Below are positions 49,642-57,827 of a DNA stretch of 64,000 nt, one piece after another. The position numbers and the translations under genes were made by a program. The stretch covers positions 62,001-126,000 of the forward strand of contig CALUXE010000004.1 in assembly GCA_944324675.1 (NCBI GenBank), in the 5' to 3' direction. The notes under the pieces were generated by a model. That model had not been told where the DNA came from. It searched no databases and saw nothing but the letters and a program-made list of their open reading frames with translations. This DNA is from an uncultured Elusimicrobiales bacterium (lineage in GTDB: Bacteria; Elusimicrobiota; Elusimicrobia; Elusimicrobiales; Elusimicrobiaceae). The stretch's first letter is position 1. Every line of letters begins with the position of its first letter.

Positions 49642-50463
49642 TTATATTTTTATAAGCAAATCCTGCAGTATCTTGGCGAATTTGCCTTCAATCTTTTTTG
49701 TTTCTTCCAAGGTTTCTTTATGGCTGAGCGGCGTTTTGGATATTCCGCTCGCTAGGTTTGTCACCCAGCTAAGCCCGCAGATTTTAAGCCCGAGCTGCCT
49801 TGCCGTAATGACTTCAGGCACCGTAGACATACCGACGACGTCCGCCCCCAGCTTTTTAAAAGCCTGTATTTCGGCCGGCGTTTCAAAATTGGGGCCCGTA
49901 ACCGCCAGATATACGCCGGGCAAAGCATTTATTTTATGTCTTTTGGCTATGGCGAGTGTTTTCTTGGAGATGTCTTTGTCGTAAGTGTCTGTCATATCGC
50001 AGAACATCGGGCCGAAGGCCGGGTCGTAATTGCCGATAAGAGGATTATTTGCCATAAGGTTGATATGGTCTTTTAGTACGCAGAGGCTGCCCGGTTTAAG
50101 TTTTGCGTTGATGGAGCCGACCGCCGCCGACACCAATAAAGTTTTTACGCCCAGCATCCATAAGGTGCGTATGGCGATGGCGATATCCTTCATCGGGTGG
50201 CCTTCGTAATAGTGGAAGCGCCCCTGCATTACGGCTATCTTCCTGCCTTTATATTCGCCGAAAATCAAATTGCCGCTGTGTCCCGCGACGGTGCTTCTTA
50301 AAAAACCGGGTATTTGGGAATAGGGAATAACTGTTTTCTTATCCAGCGGCGGTACGGAATTTGCCAGCCCGCTGCCCGTAATTAAAGCGATTTCGGGTTT
50401 GAAATTTTTGGTTTTTTTATTGATATATGCTGCGGCTTTCTTTACAGTTTGAAGTTGTGTCAT
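49642..50463 (-). CDS. Purine nucleoside phosphorylase (trimeric, PNP-I type)
   Basis: 273 residues. It splits inosine and guanosine to base plus ribose-1-phosphate. The family landmarks are LITGSGLANSV (about 28-38), VAGHSGNLIFGEYKGRKIAVMQGRFHYYEGH (about 58-88, phosphate- and purine-binding), ALPGVYLAVTGPNFETPAEI (about 180-199), VGMSTVPEVITARQLG (about 207-222), and WVTNLASG (about 229-236). The asparagine in that last motif favours 6-oxopurines. Fits with guaC as purine salvage. Ribosome-binding site GGAGAAAG is present upstream. The gene is 10 bases after yraN in the same orientation. Confidence 0.93.
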   Translation of the reverse strand: MTQLQTVKKAAAYINKKTKNFKPEIALITGSGLANSVPPLDKKTVIPYSQIPGFLRSTVAGHSGNLIFGEYKGRKIAVMQGRFHYYEGHPMKDIAIAIRTLWMLGVKTLLVSAAVGSINAKLKPGSLCVLKDHINLMANNPLIGNYDPAFGPMFCDMTDTYDKDISKKTLAIAKRHKINALPGVYLAVTGPNFETPAEIQAFKKLGADVVGMSTVPEVITARQLGLKICGLSWVTNLASGISKTPLSHKETLEETKKIEGKFAKILQDLLIKI

Positions 50464-50473
50464 GGCTTTCTCC

Positions 50474-50839
50474 TTATAAAAACAATCCGCTTGGCGTAAA
50501 AGCGTTTTTTATATGTTCGAGCCTGTCGCCCGTTATGGCTATTATATCAAACAAAAGCGCGTTGTAAGACGGATTTTCTTGCTTGATATAAGCTACGGCC
50601 GCCTTCGCTATTTTTTGCTGTTTGCTTTTTGTAACCGCGGCGACGGGCCCGCCGAAAGCTTCGGAGGAGCGCTGTTTTACCTCTACAAATATGAGAGTTC
50701 CGCCTTTTTGGGCTATGATATCCACTTCGCCCAAAGGGCAGAGATAATTCCTCTTTAAAATTTTATAGCCGTTGTCTTGAAGATATTTCGCGGCGCGGTC
50801 TTCGGCTTTGTCGCCCTGCCTGCGCAGAAAACTAAACAT
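50474..50839 (-). CDS. YraN family protein (UPF0102, endonuclease-like)
   Basis: 121 residues from the ATG at 50839, which has GGAGAAC upstream; an ATG 16 codons earlier is not supported. The family signature is clear: GDKAEDRAAKYLQDNGYKILKRNYLCPLGEVDIIAQKGGTLIFVEVKQRSS in several short blocks (about 9-60), including the E...D...EVK residues of a restriction-endonuclease-like fold. Its activity in the cell is uncertain; it is usually found next to rnhB, as here. The start overlaps the end of rnhB by 8 bases. Confidence 0.93.
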   Translation of the reverse strand: MFSFLRRQGDKAEDRAAKYLQDNGYKILKRNYLCPLGEVDIIAQKGGTLIFVEVKQRSSEAFGGPVAAVTKSKQQKIAKAAVAYIKQENPSYNALLFDIIAITGDRLEHIKNAFTPSGLFL

Positions 50840-51482
50840 TTTTGTTCTCCGCAAACAACCCGCCGTACATCGATAACAAAGGCTCAAAAGTCATTCTGTG
50901 CTGAGGGCAGGGACCGTATTCCTTGACGGAAGCTATATGGCTTTTTGTGCCGTAGCCTTTATGTCCGGAAAAATCGTAGAGGGGAAATTTTTCGTCCAAA
51001 ACATCCATAAATCTGTCGCGCGAGACTTTCGCTATTATGCTGGCCGCCGCCACGCAAAGGGATTTTGCGTCGCCCCCTATGATGCTTTTTTGTTGGTGGT
51101 GCACAAAAGGAATAAGCCGGTTGCCGTCTACAAGAACGAGGGCGTTTTCCTTTTCGAAAAAGGCCAGGGCGCGGCGCATGGCGATAAAAGTTGCCTGGAG
51201 AATATTGTGTTTGTCTATTTCCGCGGCTGAAGCGTAGCCCGTACGCCATAATATAGGCAGTGTGGTAAGTTCCTCAAAAATTTTCTCGCGTTTGGCAGGG
51301 GAAAGTTTTTTGCTGTCGTTTATTTTCGCCATTACAGGGTGGGAGTAAAGCTCCGGCGGTATATAGCACGCCGCCGCGGTAACGGGCCCGGCCAAAGGGC
51401 CGCGTCCGGCTTCGTCTACGCCGATTATTTTTGAGAATGGAAACTCTTGGGATATTTGAATGTCAAATTCGCTCAAACTCAT
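50832..51482 (-). CDS. rnhB: Ribonuclease HII
   Basis: 216 residues. It cuts at single ribonucleotides in DNA and at RNA:DNA hybrids. Seen: GVDEAGRGPLAGPVTAAAC (about 21-39, first metal-binding pair), the LVDGNRL aspartate (about 117-123), and AKVSRDRFMDVLD (about 150-162). The C-terminal stretch HKGYGTKSH matches the family. Full length, cytoplasmic. The yraN gene overlaps its end. Together with the clamp-motif RNase HI-like protein at 1.9 kb the organism has two RNase H types. Confidence 0.96.
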   Translation of the reverse strand: MSLSEFDIQISQEFPFSKIIGVDEAGRGPLAGPVTAAACYIPPELYSHPVMAKINDSKKLSPAKREKIFEELTTLPILWRTGYASAAEIDKHNILQATFIAMRRALAFFEKENALVLVDGNRLIPFVHHQQKSIIGGDAKSLCVAAASIIAKVSRDRFMDVLDEKFPLYDFSGHKGYGTKSHIASVKEYGPCPQHRMTFEPLLSMYGGLFAENKNV

Positions 51483-51682
51483 TAAATAATTCTACTAAAT
51501 AAAAGCGCCAGACAATAGCGGTATTAAAAGCGGAATTAGTCCGCCAAAAGAAAAGTAAAGAAAAATATTTGCTAAAAATGGCGTTATTATGGGGGCTTTA
51601 CTAGCGTAAGGGAATAATCTATTTTATTTATAGTATAATTAAAAAAGATTATGAAATTAATTTTGGCAATGGATTTAAATAA

Positions 51683-51841
51683 ATGGCGCCGCATTTACAA
51701 AATTATATGACAAACGAGAAAGGAAAATCGTCAAAACGAAAAAAGGATAACCTAATCCCGGCCTTTAAAGCGCTTTTGGCGAATTTAGATGAAGAGGAAT
51801 GGCAGATTGTTACCTTTGAGCTCTATGATGAGGGCGAATGA
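51683..51841 (+). CDS. Small hypothetical protein (52 residues)
   Basis: Short open frame in the non-coding stretch after rnhB. The product has a basic first half (NEKGKSSKRKKDN) and an acidic, helical second half (ALLANLDEEEWQIVTFELYD). No family recognised, no strong ribosome-binding site. A TATAAT (51634-51639) lies upstream without a good -35. Could be real or chance; an internal ATG at 51707 would give 44 residues. Confidence 0.3.
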   Translation: MAPHLQNYMTNEKGKSSKRKKDNLIPAFKALLANLDEEEWQIVTFELYDEGE

Positions 51842-51888
51842 TTTCGGGGTAAGGGCAGGAAGGCGGTTGTTTTAGACCGCATAAAGAG

Positions 51889-51965
51889 TTGGCTTTTGCG
51901 TTTTGTTTTTTTATTGACCGTCGCTGTTGTTCAAACGGAAAATATCTTCAAAACGCAAAAGCCAA
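51889..51965. repeat. Perfect 17-bp inverted repeat with 43-base spacer
   Basis: TTGGCTTTTGCGTTTTG (51889-51905) is exactly complementary to CAAAACGCAAAAGCCAA (51949-51965). The spacer is 43 bases. No T-run follows on either side as in a standard terminator, and it lies within the 215-base gap before the lipoprotein gene at 52056. It may be a structured RNA leader, a recombination relic or a binding site. Confidence 0.6.
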
Positions 51966-52055
51966 TCTTGTTGTAAAAGCGGAAAAGGAAGGAATCCTCT
52001 TGATTTTTTGCTTTATGTTATATTAGATATTAGAGTACTTCAGGAGGATAGAAAA

Positions 52056-52412
52056 ATGAAAAGGAACCTGGTCTTTATAAGTGTGCTTTTGGGATGTATG
52101 GTAATTGGTGTGGGCTGCGTTTCTTCTGGAGAGAAGAAAGCCGAAAAGCTTGCCGGCTTGACCTTGGATAATGAAGAAATTTATAAATGTTCGTCCGATT
52201 CCGATTGCGTGTCTGTATTGAGGGATTGTTGTCTATGCGACGGCAAGGTGGCGATAAATAAGAAATACGCCAAAGCGTTTAATCAATCCAAGAGCGAACG
52301 CTGCGCTTTTGTTCCCTGCACTTTACAGATGTGCTATGTGGATATAACTCCAAAGTGTGTTGAAGGCAAATGCGGAGGGGATTTAATTGAGCCGCCCGCT
52401 GTAATGCCTTAG
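52056..52412 (+). CDS. Cysteine-rich lipoprotein (paralogue of the protein at 52995)
   Basis: 118 residues from the ATG at 52056, which has AGGAGG 8 bases upstream; the frame is open further upstream (from 51927) but with no supporting site. A lipoprotein signal ends at GVGC (cysteine at about 22). The mature part holds ten further cysteines in a pattern C-x3-D-x-DCVSV...CC...NKKYAKAF...C...C...C...CVEGKC. The minus-strand gene at 52995-53486 shares this pattern. The cysteines probably form disulphides at the cell surface. No function known. A strong terminator follows by 40 bases. Confidence 0.75.
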   Translation: MKRNLVFISVLLGCMVIGVGCVSSGEKKAEKLAGLTLDNEEIYKCSSDSDCVSVLRDCCLCDGKVAINKKYAKAFNQSKSERCAFVPCTLQMCYVDITPKCVEGKCGGDLIEPPAVMP

Positions 52413-52452
52413 GGAGTATAAAAAGCATTTTGAATTGAAATAAAATAAAAAC

Positions 52453-52499
52453 TAACGCGGCTTTTAAGTATAAAAAAGGCCGCGTTATTTGTTTGTTTT
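52453..52499 (+). terminator. Terminator after the cysteine-rich lipoprotein gene
   Basis: Long stem TAACGCGG-CTTTT / AAAAAGG-CCGCGTTA (one bulge), loop AAGTATA, followed by TTTGTTTGTTTTT. Confidence 0.85.
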
Positions 52500-52759
52500 T
52501 TTGTCTTTTTGCTTTTCTTAATATTTTTATCGCTGATTTATTTTTCTGTTAGATAGGGGATATCTTTTTGCTTAATCCAAATTGACTTAAGGTGTTTTTG
52601 CCGCTTAAAGGGGGGAAAGCGGACAGTCCAAATTGGGGCAAATGAGAGTCGGGAAAAAGGCTTATGTAATAGGGCGTAGTTTTGCGCTCCGACTGATGGA
52701 AATATAAAAACTCTGGCTAAAAAAGACAGTAATATAGTAAAATATATAAAGATTTGAAA
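52500..52759. other. Non-coding stretch before tRNA-Arg
   Basis: No convincing ORF. It contains TCCAAATT at 52576 and 52627, the second within a GGACAGTCCAAATTGGGG block (52621-52638). Similar fragments recur near 60.3-60.6 kb. A weak tRNA promoter (TAAAAT near 52739) may lie at the end. Confidence 0.3.
52572..52644. repeat. Candidate fragment of a dispersed repeat (TCCAAATT-type)
   Basis: Two TCCAAATT words 51 bases apart, one flanked by GGACAG and GGGG. The same word and GGGGGACAG occur at 60297 and 60595. Such words resemble repeats associated with REP-type transposases in other genomes, but this is memory-based and no transposase is present. Confidence 0.25.
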
Positions 52760-52834
52760 GCGCCCATAGCTCAATGGATAGAGCACCAGCCTGCGGAGCT
52801 GGGGATACAAGTTCGATTCCTGTTGGGCGCACCA
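52760..52834 (+). tRNA. tRNA-Arg, anticodon GCG
   Basis: 75-nt cloverleaf: acceptor GCGCCCA / TGGGCGC, D-arm GCTCAATGGATAGAGC carrying the arginine identity base A20, anticodon stem CCAGC / GCTGG with loop CTGCGGA, discriminator A, encoded CCA. The T-stem ACAAG / CCTGT has one A-C mismatch. Most bacteria read CGU/CGC with an ACG anticodon edited to ICG; here the gene already has G34. Confidence 0.9.
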
Positions 52835-52841
52835 TTTGAAA

Positions 52842-52869
52842 GACTCTTCGAAAGCGAAGAGCCTTTTTT
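52842..52869 (+). terminator. Terminator of tRNA-Arg
   Basis: GACTCTTCG / CGAAGAGCC with an AAAG loop, followed by TTTTTT, 8 bases after the tRNA. Confidence 0.9.
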
Positions 52870-52939
52870 ATCTCAATATTCCTGCTTATAATTTCTCCGT
52901 CATAGATTTTTATGCCAATCCTTTCCAACTGTAAGCGTA

Positions 52940-52979
52940 AAAAACGCTTGCGCCTTTATGACCGAGCGCAAGCGTTTTT
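52940..52979. terminator. Terminator downstream of the cysteine-rich anchored protein
   Basis: Fourteen-bp perfect stem AAAAACGCTTGCGC / GCGCAAGCGTTTTT with a 12-base loop, lying 16 bases past the stop codon of the minus-strand gene at 52995. The A/T flanks make it usable in both directions. Confidence 0.9.
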
Positions 52980-52994
52980 CAGCTTAAAAGATTT

Positions 52995-53486
52995 TTACCC
53001 TTGAAATTCCGGCGTATTAAATATGCTTTGAAGGCATTTTCCGCTGACGCAGGCCGCCTTGGCACCGCCGAAATAGCTCCTGGGGCATTTTGATGCCTCG
53101 GGGCATTGTTCCGGTTCGCCCGAAACCCGCTTATATTCTTTTATCAATTCCTGCTCGTATTGTTTGTTTACGAAGTAGGGGGCATAGGCTTCTTTGCAGC
53201 AGCTGGGGAATACAGCTACGCAATCCTCGTCCGTTTCGCAGCCGGAGAATAAATCCTGAATGTCGCTCATGCTGTTGCTTTTTGCAGCGTCTTCTTCCGT
53301 ATCGTTAAGGCCCGATGTTGTTTGGGGGCCGTCACCTTCCCGCGGAAGGATGGTTTCTTCTACGATTACTTCTTCCGCCGATATTTCCTGAGGAAGATAC
53401 TCTTTGGGCCCGTTCATCGCTTTCCAGGATACCACTATTACGGCTAAAGCCGCCAAAATTATTATTATTGATTTTATATTTTTCAT
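52995..53486 (-). CDS. Cysteine-rich membrane-anchored protein (paralogue of the lipoprotein at 52056)
   Basis: 163 residues. A single hydrophobic segment (about 5-22, SIIIILAALAVIVVSW) without a lipobox suggests a signal anchor. An acidic linker (about 25-78) leads to a domain with eight cysteines: GCETDEDCVAV, FPSCC, NKQYEQEL, QCPEASKC, AACVSGKC. The order and spacing match the lipoprotein at 52056 (C-x3-D-x-DCV-x-V, CC, NK-x-Y, final CV-x-GKC), so the two share a domain but use different anchors. It is convergent with tRNA-Arg and 12 bases after xth on the same strand. Function unknown. Confidence 0.72.
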   Translation of the reverse strand: MKNIKSIIIILAALAVIVVSWKAMNGPKEYLPQEISAEEVIVEETILPREGDGPQTTSGLNDTEEDAAKSNSMSDIQDLFSGCETDEDCVAVFPSCCKEAYAPYFVNKQYEQELIKEYKRVSGEPEQCPEASKCPRSYFGGAKAACVSGKCLQSIFNTPEFQG

Positions 53487-53498
53487 TTATAACTCCTT

Positions 53499-54266
53499 TT
53501 ATATTTCTATGTCTATCCCCACAGGCGCATGGTCTGAGCCGGGCACATCACTTAGTATATAAGCATTTTTTATAAGTTTTGAGGCCTTCTCGTCAACCAT
53601 AAAATAATCCAGCCGCCAGCCTACGTTTCTGCTCCTGGCGGCGGTTTTATAGTCCCACCACGTGTACTGCTTACCTTGAATATTGAACATTCTGAAGGTA
53701 TCAACCAAGCCTTCGCTGAAGAATTTATCAAGCCAAGCGCGCTCCTGCGGGAGGAAGCCCGTAGTATTTTGATTTTCTTTGGGGTGTTCCAAATCAATTT
53801 CCTTATGAGCGGTATTGACGTCGCCGCAGGTTATTACGTATTTCCTTTTTGCAAGTTCTTTGCACATTTTTAAAAACGCCGCATAGAAGCGGAGTTTATA
53901 TTCCACCCTGTGTTCGCCTTGTCCGCCGTTGGGAAAGTAGACCGTTAGGAAATAGAATTTATCGTATTCCAAGCAAAGCAGTCTGCCTTCCGCGTCGAAC
54001 TCCTCGCTGTCCAAAGAGGTTGACACCGACAGCGGTTCTTCTTTGGTATAAACGCCCACGCCGCTGTATCCTTTGCGCTGAGGGGTGGAAAAGTAGGAGT
54101 AATACCCCGGGATATTTTTTAACCCGTCGGATAATTGTTCCGGCCAAGCTTTTGTTTCCTGCAGGCCGATTATATCGGGGTTGGTTTTTATCAACCAATC
54201 CTTAAAGCCCTTCTTTTCTACGGCTCTAAGTCCGTTGACGTTCCACGAAAGGAAAATTCTCTTCAT
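53499..54266 (-). CDS. xth: Exodeoxyribonuclease III / AP endonuclease
   Basis: 255 residues, an EEP-fold DNA-repair enzyme that cuts at abasic sites and removes 3'-blocking groups. Landmarks: SWNVNGLRA (about 7-15), IGLQETKAW (about 33-41, metal-binding glutamate), VTCGDVNTAHKEIDL (about 144-158), DYFMVDE (about 220) and GSDHAPVG (about 243-250, catalytic aspartate-histidine pair). Full length. It is divergent from metK across 34 bases that contain a TATAAT. The following gene on the same strand, the cysteine-rich anchored protein, is 12 bases away. Confidence 0.96.
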   Translation of the reverse strand: MKRIFLSWNVNGLRAVEKKGFKDWLIKTNPDIIGLQETKAWPEQLSDGLKNIPGYYSYFSTPQRKGYSGVGVYTKEEPLSVSTSLDSEEFDAEGRLLCLEYDKFYFLTVYFPNGGQGEHRVEYKLRFYAAFLKMCKELAKRKYVITCGDVNTAHKEIDLEHPKENQNTTGFLPQERAWLDKFFSEGLVDTFRMFNIQGKQYTWWDYKTAARSRNVGWRLDYFMVDEKASKLIKNAYILSDVPGSDHAPVGIDIEI

Positions 54267-54300
54267 AATTGATATAATATCATTTTAAGGACGGCAATAT

Positions 54301-55461
54301 ATGAGAAAAGGCAGATATTTTTTAACTTCCGAATCCGTTTCGGAAGGGCATCCCGATAAGGTGTGCGATCAGATTTCCGACGGAGTTCTCGATGCCATAT
54401 TGGCTAAAGATAAGACGGCTCGCGTCGCTTGCGAAACTTATATCACAAGGGGCTTGGTGGTAGTCGGCGGGGAAATTACGACTTCCACTTGGGTTGACGT
54501 CGATAAAATAGCGCGCGACACCATAAAGAATATCGGATATACCGACGCCAAATACGGATTTAATTACGAAACTTGTTCCGTAGTAAACGTTATAGGCAAG
54601 CAATCGCCCGATATCAGCCAAGGAGTGAATGTCGGCGGTGCGGGCGACCAGGGTTTTATGGTCGGCTATGCGTGCCGGGAAACGAAGGAATATATGCCGC
54701 TTCCGCTGCAGCTGGCGCACGAGATTTTGATTAAACTGGCCGATATGCGCAAGAGCGGAGCGCTCTCTTATGTGGGGCCGGACTCCAAGTCTCAGGTTAC
54801 CGTGGAATATAAGGACGGCGTCGCGCAGAGAATAGATACCGTAGTGCTTTCAACCCAGCACACGGAAGATATTTTAGATAAAACCGGCAAGAAGATTACC
54901 GAAGCGTCTAAAAAAGAATTGATAGAAAAAGTAATAAAACCCGTTATAGGCAAATGGGCGGACGGCAAAACAAAATATCTTATCAATCCTACCGGCAAGT
55001 TTGTTATAGGCGGGCCGCAGAGCGATACTGGAATGACGGGCCGCAAGATAATAGTCGATACCTACGGCGGTCGTACGGCGCACGGCGGCGGTGCATTCAG
55101 CGGTAAGGACCCTACAAAAGTGGATAGATCAGCGGCATATTTGGCCAGATATATAGCCAAGAATGTTGTAGCTTCAGGTTTGGCCGACGAATGTGAGGTG
55201 CAGATAGCCTACGCAATAGGCAAGGCCGAACCGGTGGGGTTTTATCTTGACACTTTGGGTACTGGTAAGGTTTCGGACGATAAACTCGGCGCGATATGCA
55301 GAAAACTTTTCAAAATGACTCCGCGCGCGATAATAGAGCAGTTTAAACTACAGCGGCCGATTTATCGGAAGACGGCCTCTTATGGACATTTCGGGCGGGA
55401 TATCTTCCCTTGGGAGAAAACCGACAAAGCCAAGGAAATCGCCGCCCTGGCCGGCAAATAA
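54301..55461 (+). CDS. metK: S-adenosylmethionine synthetase
   Basis: 386 residues. It makes S-adenosylmethionine from methionine and ATP. Landmarks: [18 protein letters not shown] in short blocks (about 11-28), [16 protein letters not shown] (about 116-131), [14 protein letters not shown] (about 238-251), [16 protein letters not shown] (about 261-276), and YGHFGR near the end. Full length, cytoplasmic. AAGGAC is the ribosome-binding site. The short leader holds no room for a SAM riboswitch. A strong terminator follows, so it is a single-gene unit. Confidence 0.97.
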   Translation: MRKGRYFLTSESVSEGHPDKVCDQISDGVLDAILAKDKTARVACETYITRGLVVVGGEITTSTWVDVDKIARDTIKNIGYTDAKYGFNYETCSVVNVIGKQSPDISQGVNVGGAGDQGFMVGYACRETKEYMPLPLQLAHEILIKLADMRKSGALSYVGPDSKSQVTVEYKDGVAQRIDTVVLSTQHTEDILDKTGKKITEASKKELIEKVIKPVIGKWADGKTKYLINPTGKFVIGGPQSDTGMTGRKIIVDTYGGRTAHGGGAFSGKDPTKVDRSAAYLARYIAKNVVASGLADECEVQIAYAIGKAEPVGFYLDTLGTGKVSDDKLGAICRKLFKMTPRAIIEQFKLQRPIYRKTASYGHFGRDIFPWEKTDKAKEIAALAGK

Positions 55462-55466
55462 AATTT

Positions 55467-55503
55467 AATTTCCCCGGTACTTAGCAGTATCGGGGAAATT
55501 TTT
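55467..55503 (+). terminator. Terminator of metK
   Basis: AATTTCCCCGGTAC / GTATCGGGGAAATT with a TTAGCA loop and a following TTTTT; the 14-bp stem has one G-T pair. Confidence 0.9.
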
Positions 55504-55520
55504 AAGCTTACGGGGGGATA

Positions 55521-57773
55521 ATGAAGTTTATTCGTATATCTATAAGGACAATACTGTATACAGTCTTGGCTGCCGCGCTCTTGCTTTTGGCGGCGGAGCT
55601 GGCTTTGCGGTATTTATTGCCTACGGAAGGAATGCAAAAGAAAGTGGTAGCTTTTATCTCGCAGAAGAGCAAAGGCGAGGTAAGCATAAAAAATATAGCC
55701 GCCGGCCTTACCGGTATACACTTGGATAATATATCGATAAAAGCACCGGGCGGCGAAGAGATACTTCAGGCCAAGAGCGTGCTTGTAAAAATATTGCCGT
55801 TTCAACTGTTAAAGGGCGATATAGATTTTAACGATATATCGATAGAGGGGCTTAATCTGAATGTAATAAGGGACAAAAACGGCGATTTTAATTTCGAGCC
55901 GTTTTTTCCCGCAGGTGGAGAAAAGGAAAACTCCAATGATGGTAATGAGGCTAAGGGAGATTCCTTTCTTAAAGATTTAAAGATAAAACATATTCAGCTT
56001 CGCGAGTCGGAAATTTCTTACTGCGATTTGGCCAAGAATATAAAGATATCTTTAAAGGAATTGTTTTTGGATATTGATAATTTCAGTTTTTACTCCCCGT
56101 TTAAATTGAGCGTAAATACTTTACTAGATTATCAGCAAAAATCATTCAAACTGGATAATTTGCCCTTGGGATTTACCGTTACATCCGCTTTAGCGGGGAT
56201 GAATTGGGATAACGCTTTTGCGCAAATTGATCAGCTTGTTTTGGAGCGGGGCGACAGCCTGTTGAAGATAAGCGGCTCCGTAACTGATTTTTTAAACCCC
56301 GATATACAGCTAAATACGCAAGCGAATAATTTTTCAAGTGAAGCGTTAAACGGTTTGTTTAACATACCGGCCTTCTATTTGGGCAAAGCCGAAGTGGACA
56401 TCAACGGGTCTTACAATTCAGATCTGAATAAAATACTTATAAACAGCTTTAACATAAGCGCTTTAAATTCCGCAATTAACGGCAAGGGCGGTATAATTTT
56501 GGGCGATAATCCCTCTTACAGCTTAGATTTAAAGATAGCCTTGGCATTGGGGGGATTTTCTAAAGCGATAAGCCTGCTGGGCGAGTACTTGCTGGACGGT
56601 TTTCTAAGCGCGTCTTTAAAGCTGGGGCAGGGAGAGGTCCGCGGACGGGTATCGGCAAAGAACGTCGGGTTTTTCTATGACGGGGCGGGAACGTTTAGCG
56701 AGGTTAACGCGGTAGCGGAAATAAAAACCTTAAAGAATATAACCCTCAATAATCTGAACGGCCGTCTAAACGGCAATGCATTCAAAACTGCTCTTACCTA
56801 TTTGGACAATGGCCAAAGCGCCGACGTTAATTTTAATTTGCAGACGGATAGACTCTTATTGGAAAAGCCGAAAAAAGTTTCCGCGGATTCTTCCGCCCCG
56901 GCCGAATACAATCCTGAAGCGGAGCCGGTATTGGACGATAGCTCCGCGAATTCTGCTCAAAGCGGGAAAGGTTGGTTTTTGCCGCCATTAAACATAAAAG
57001 GGACGGCAAAAGTAGCGGCTCTGGAATCGCCGTACTTCAATGCATATGACGTCAATTTTAGGGCGGACGTCCGCAATTTTACTCCGTCTTTGGCCGGGAT
57101 AAGCGGCCACTTGGCTTTGGATACGGATAGCGGAGTTATAAAAGATTTATACCGCCTTACAAACGCAAACGCTTTAACAAAGGTGCTGTTTGTGTCTTTG
57201 GGGGTGGTAAGCAAGCTGATAAACAGTTTGGACGTATTGTCGCTTCTCAATACTTTGGCGGCGGCTATTTTGCCGACAGACAAACAGGAACAGGCTTTGG
57301 ACGCTTCGCCCGATAAGATATCAGGGGCGCTTAATTACGAGAGTTTTGCCATGGACCTGGACTTTAACGACGGCATTAGCGATATTAAAAGAGGAGACTT
57401 CGTATCTTCTCTTATATCGTTTAATATGGCGGGCCAGATAAACTTTAACAGCAGGGGGATAGATATGACTGTAAACGCCGCGCCGGGCAGAATAAGCGAA
57501 AACGGTATAATGCCTCTTAAAATAAAAATCGGCGGCACCATCGACGATCCCAGCGGGAAGATGAGCATGTTGTCTAGCGCTACTAGTTTGGTCCGCCAGA
57601 CGATATTTAAAAATCCGGGCAGCAGGATAGTGAAGAAAAGCCTTAACGGGATATTGGGGATATTCGGTTTAAGTTCTAAAGGGGATAAAGGAAAACCCGC
57701 GGCCGAGGCAAACGGCGGTGATGAGTTTATTCCCATAGAAATACCGAGCTCGGAAAACGCGCCCGCGCAATAA
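55521..57773 (+). CDS. AsmA-family protein (membrane-anchored, lipid-transport-like)
   Basis: 750 residues. A single N-terminal transmembrane segment (about 10-31) is followed by a long beta-rich periplasmic region. The AsmA start is visible after it: KSKGEVSIKNIAAGLTGIHLDNISI (in part), ILPFQLLKGDIDFNDISIEGLNLNVIRDKNGDFNFEP. The middle repeats the strand pattern, and the C-terminal third includes DLNGRLN- and GGTIDDPSGK-type ends typical of AsmA/TamB relatives. Such proteins form a groove that may carry phospholipids to the outer membrane. It is a lone gene, with GGGGGGA upstream and a terminator directly after it. Confidence 0.85.
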   Translation: MKFIRISIRTILYTVLAAALLLLAAELALRYLLPTEGMQKKVVAFISQKSKGEVSIKNIAAGLTGIHLDNISIKAPGGEEILQAKSVLVKILPFQLLKGDIDFNDISIEGLNLNVIRDKNGDFNFEPFFPAGGEKENSNDGNEAKGDSFLKDLKIKHIQLRESEISYCDLAKNIKISLKELFLDIDNFSFYSPFKLSVNTLLDYQQKSFKLDNLPLGFTVTSALAGMNWDNAFAQIDQLVLERGDSLLKISGSVTDFLNPDIQLNTQANNFSSEALNGLFNIPAFYLGKAEVDINGSYNSDLNKILINSFNISALNSAINGKGGIILGDNPSYSLDLKIALALGGFSKAISLLGEYLLDGFLSASLKLGQGEVRGRVSAKNVGFFYDGAGTFSEVNAVAEIKTLKNITLNNLNGRLNGNAFKTALTYLDNGQSADVNFNLQTDRLLLEKPKKVSADSSAPAEYNPEAEPVLDDSSANSAQSGKGWFLPPLNIKGTAKVAALESPYFNAYDVNFRADVRNFTPSLAGISGHLALDTDSGVIKDLYRLTNANALTKVLFVSLGVVSKLINSLDVLSLLNTLAAAILPTDKQEQALDASPDKISGALNYESFAMDLDFNDGISDIKRGDFVSSLISFNMAGQINFNSRGIDMTVNAAPGRISENGIMPLKIKIGGTIDDPSGKMSMLSSATSLVRQTIFKNPGSRIVKKSLNGILGIFGLSSKGDKGKPAAEANGGDEFIPIEIPSSENAPAQ

Positions 57774-57797
57774 AGCCGCGGCTTTGCTCATTATAAA

Positions 57798-57823
57798 AAG
57801 CCCCGCTTTTTGAGCGGGGCTTT
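57798..57823. terminator. Bidirectional terminator between the AsmA-like and MFS genes
   Basis: AAAGCCCCGC / GCGGGGCTTT with a TTTTTGA loop and A/T-rich flanks; 5 bases from the MFS stop codon. Confidence 0.88.
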
Positions 57824-57827
57824 AAAT

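Noticed and set aside
54267-54300. SAM riboswitch before metK
   Set aside because: Only 34 bases separate metK from xth, too few for any known SAM riboswitch.
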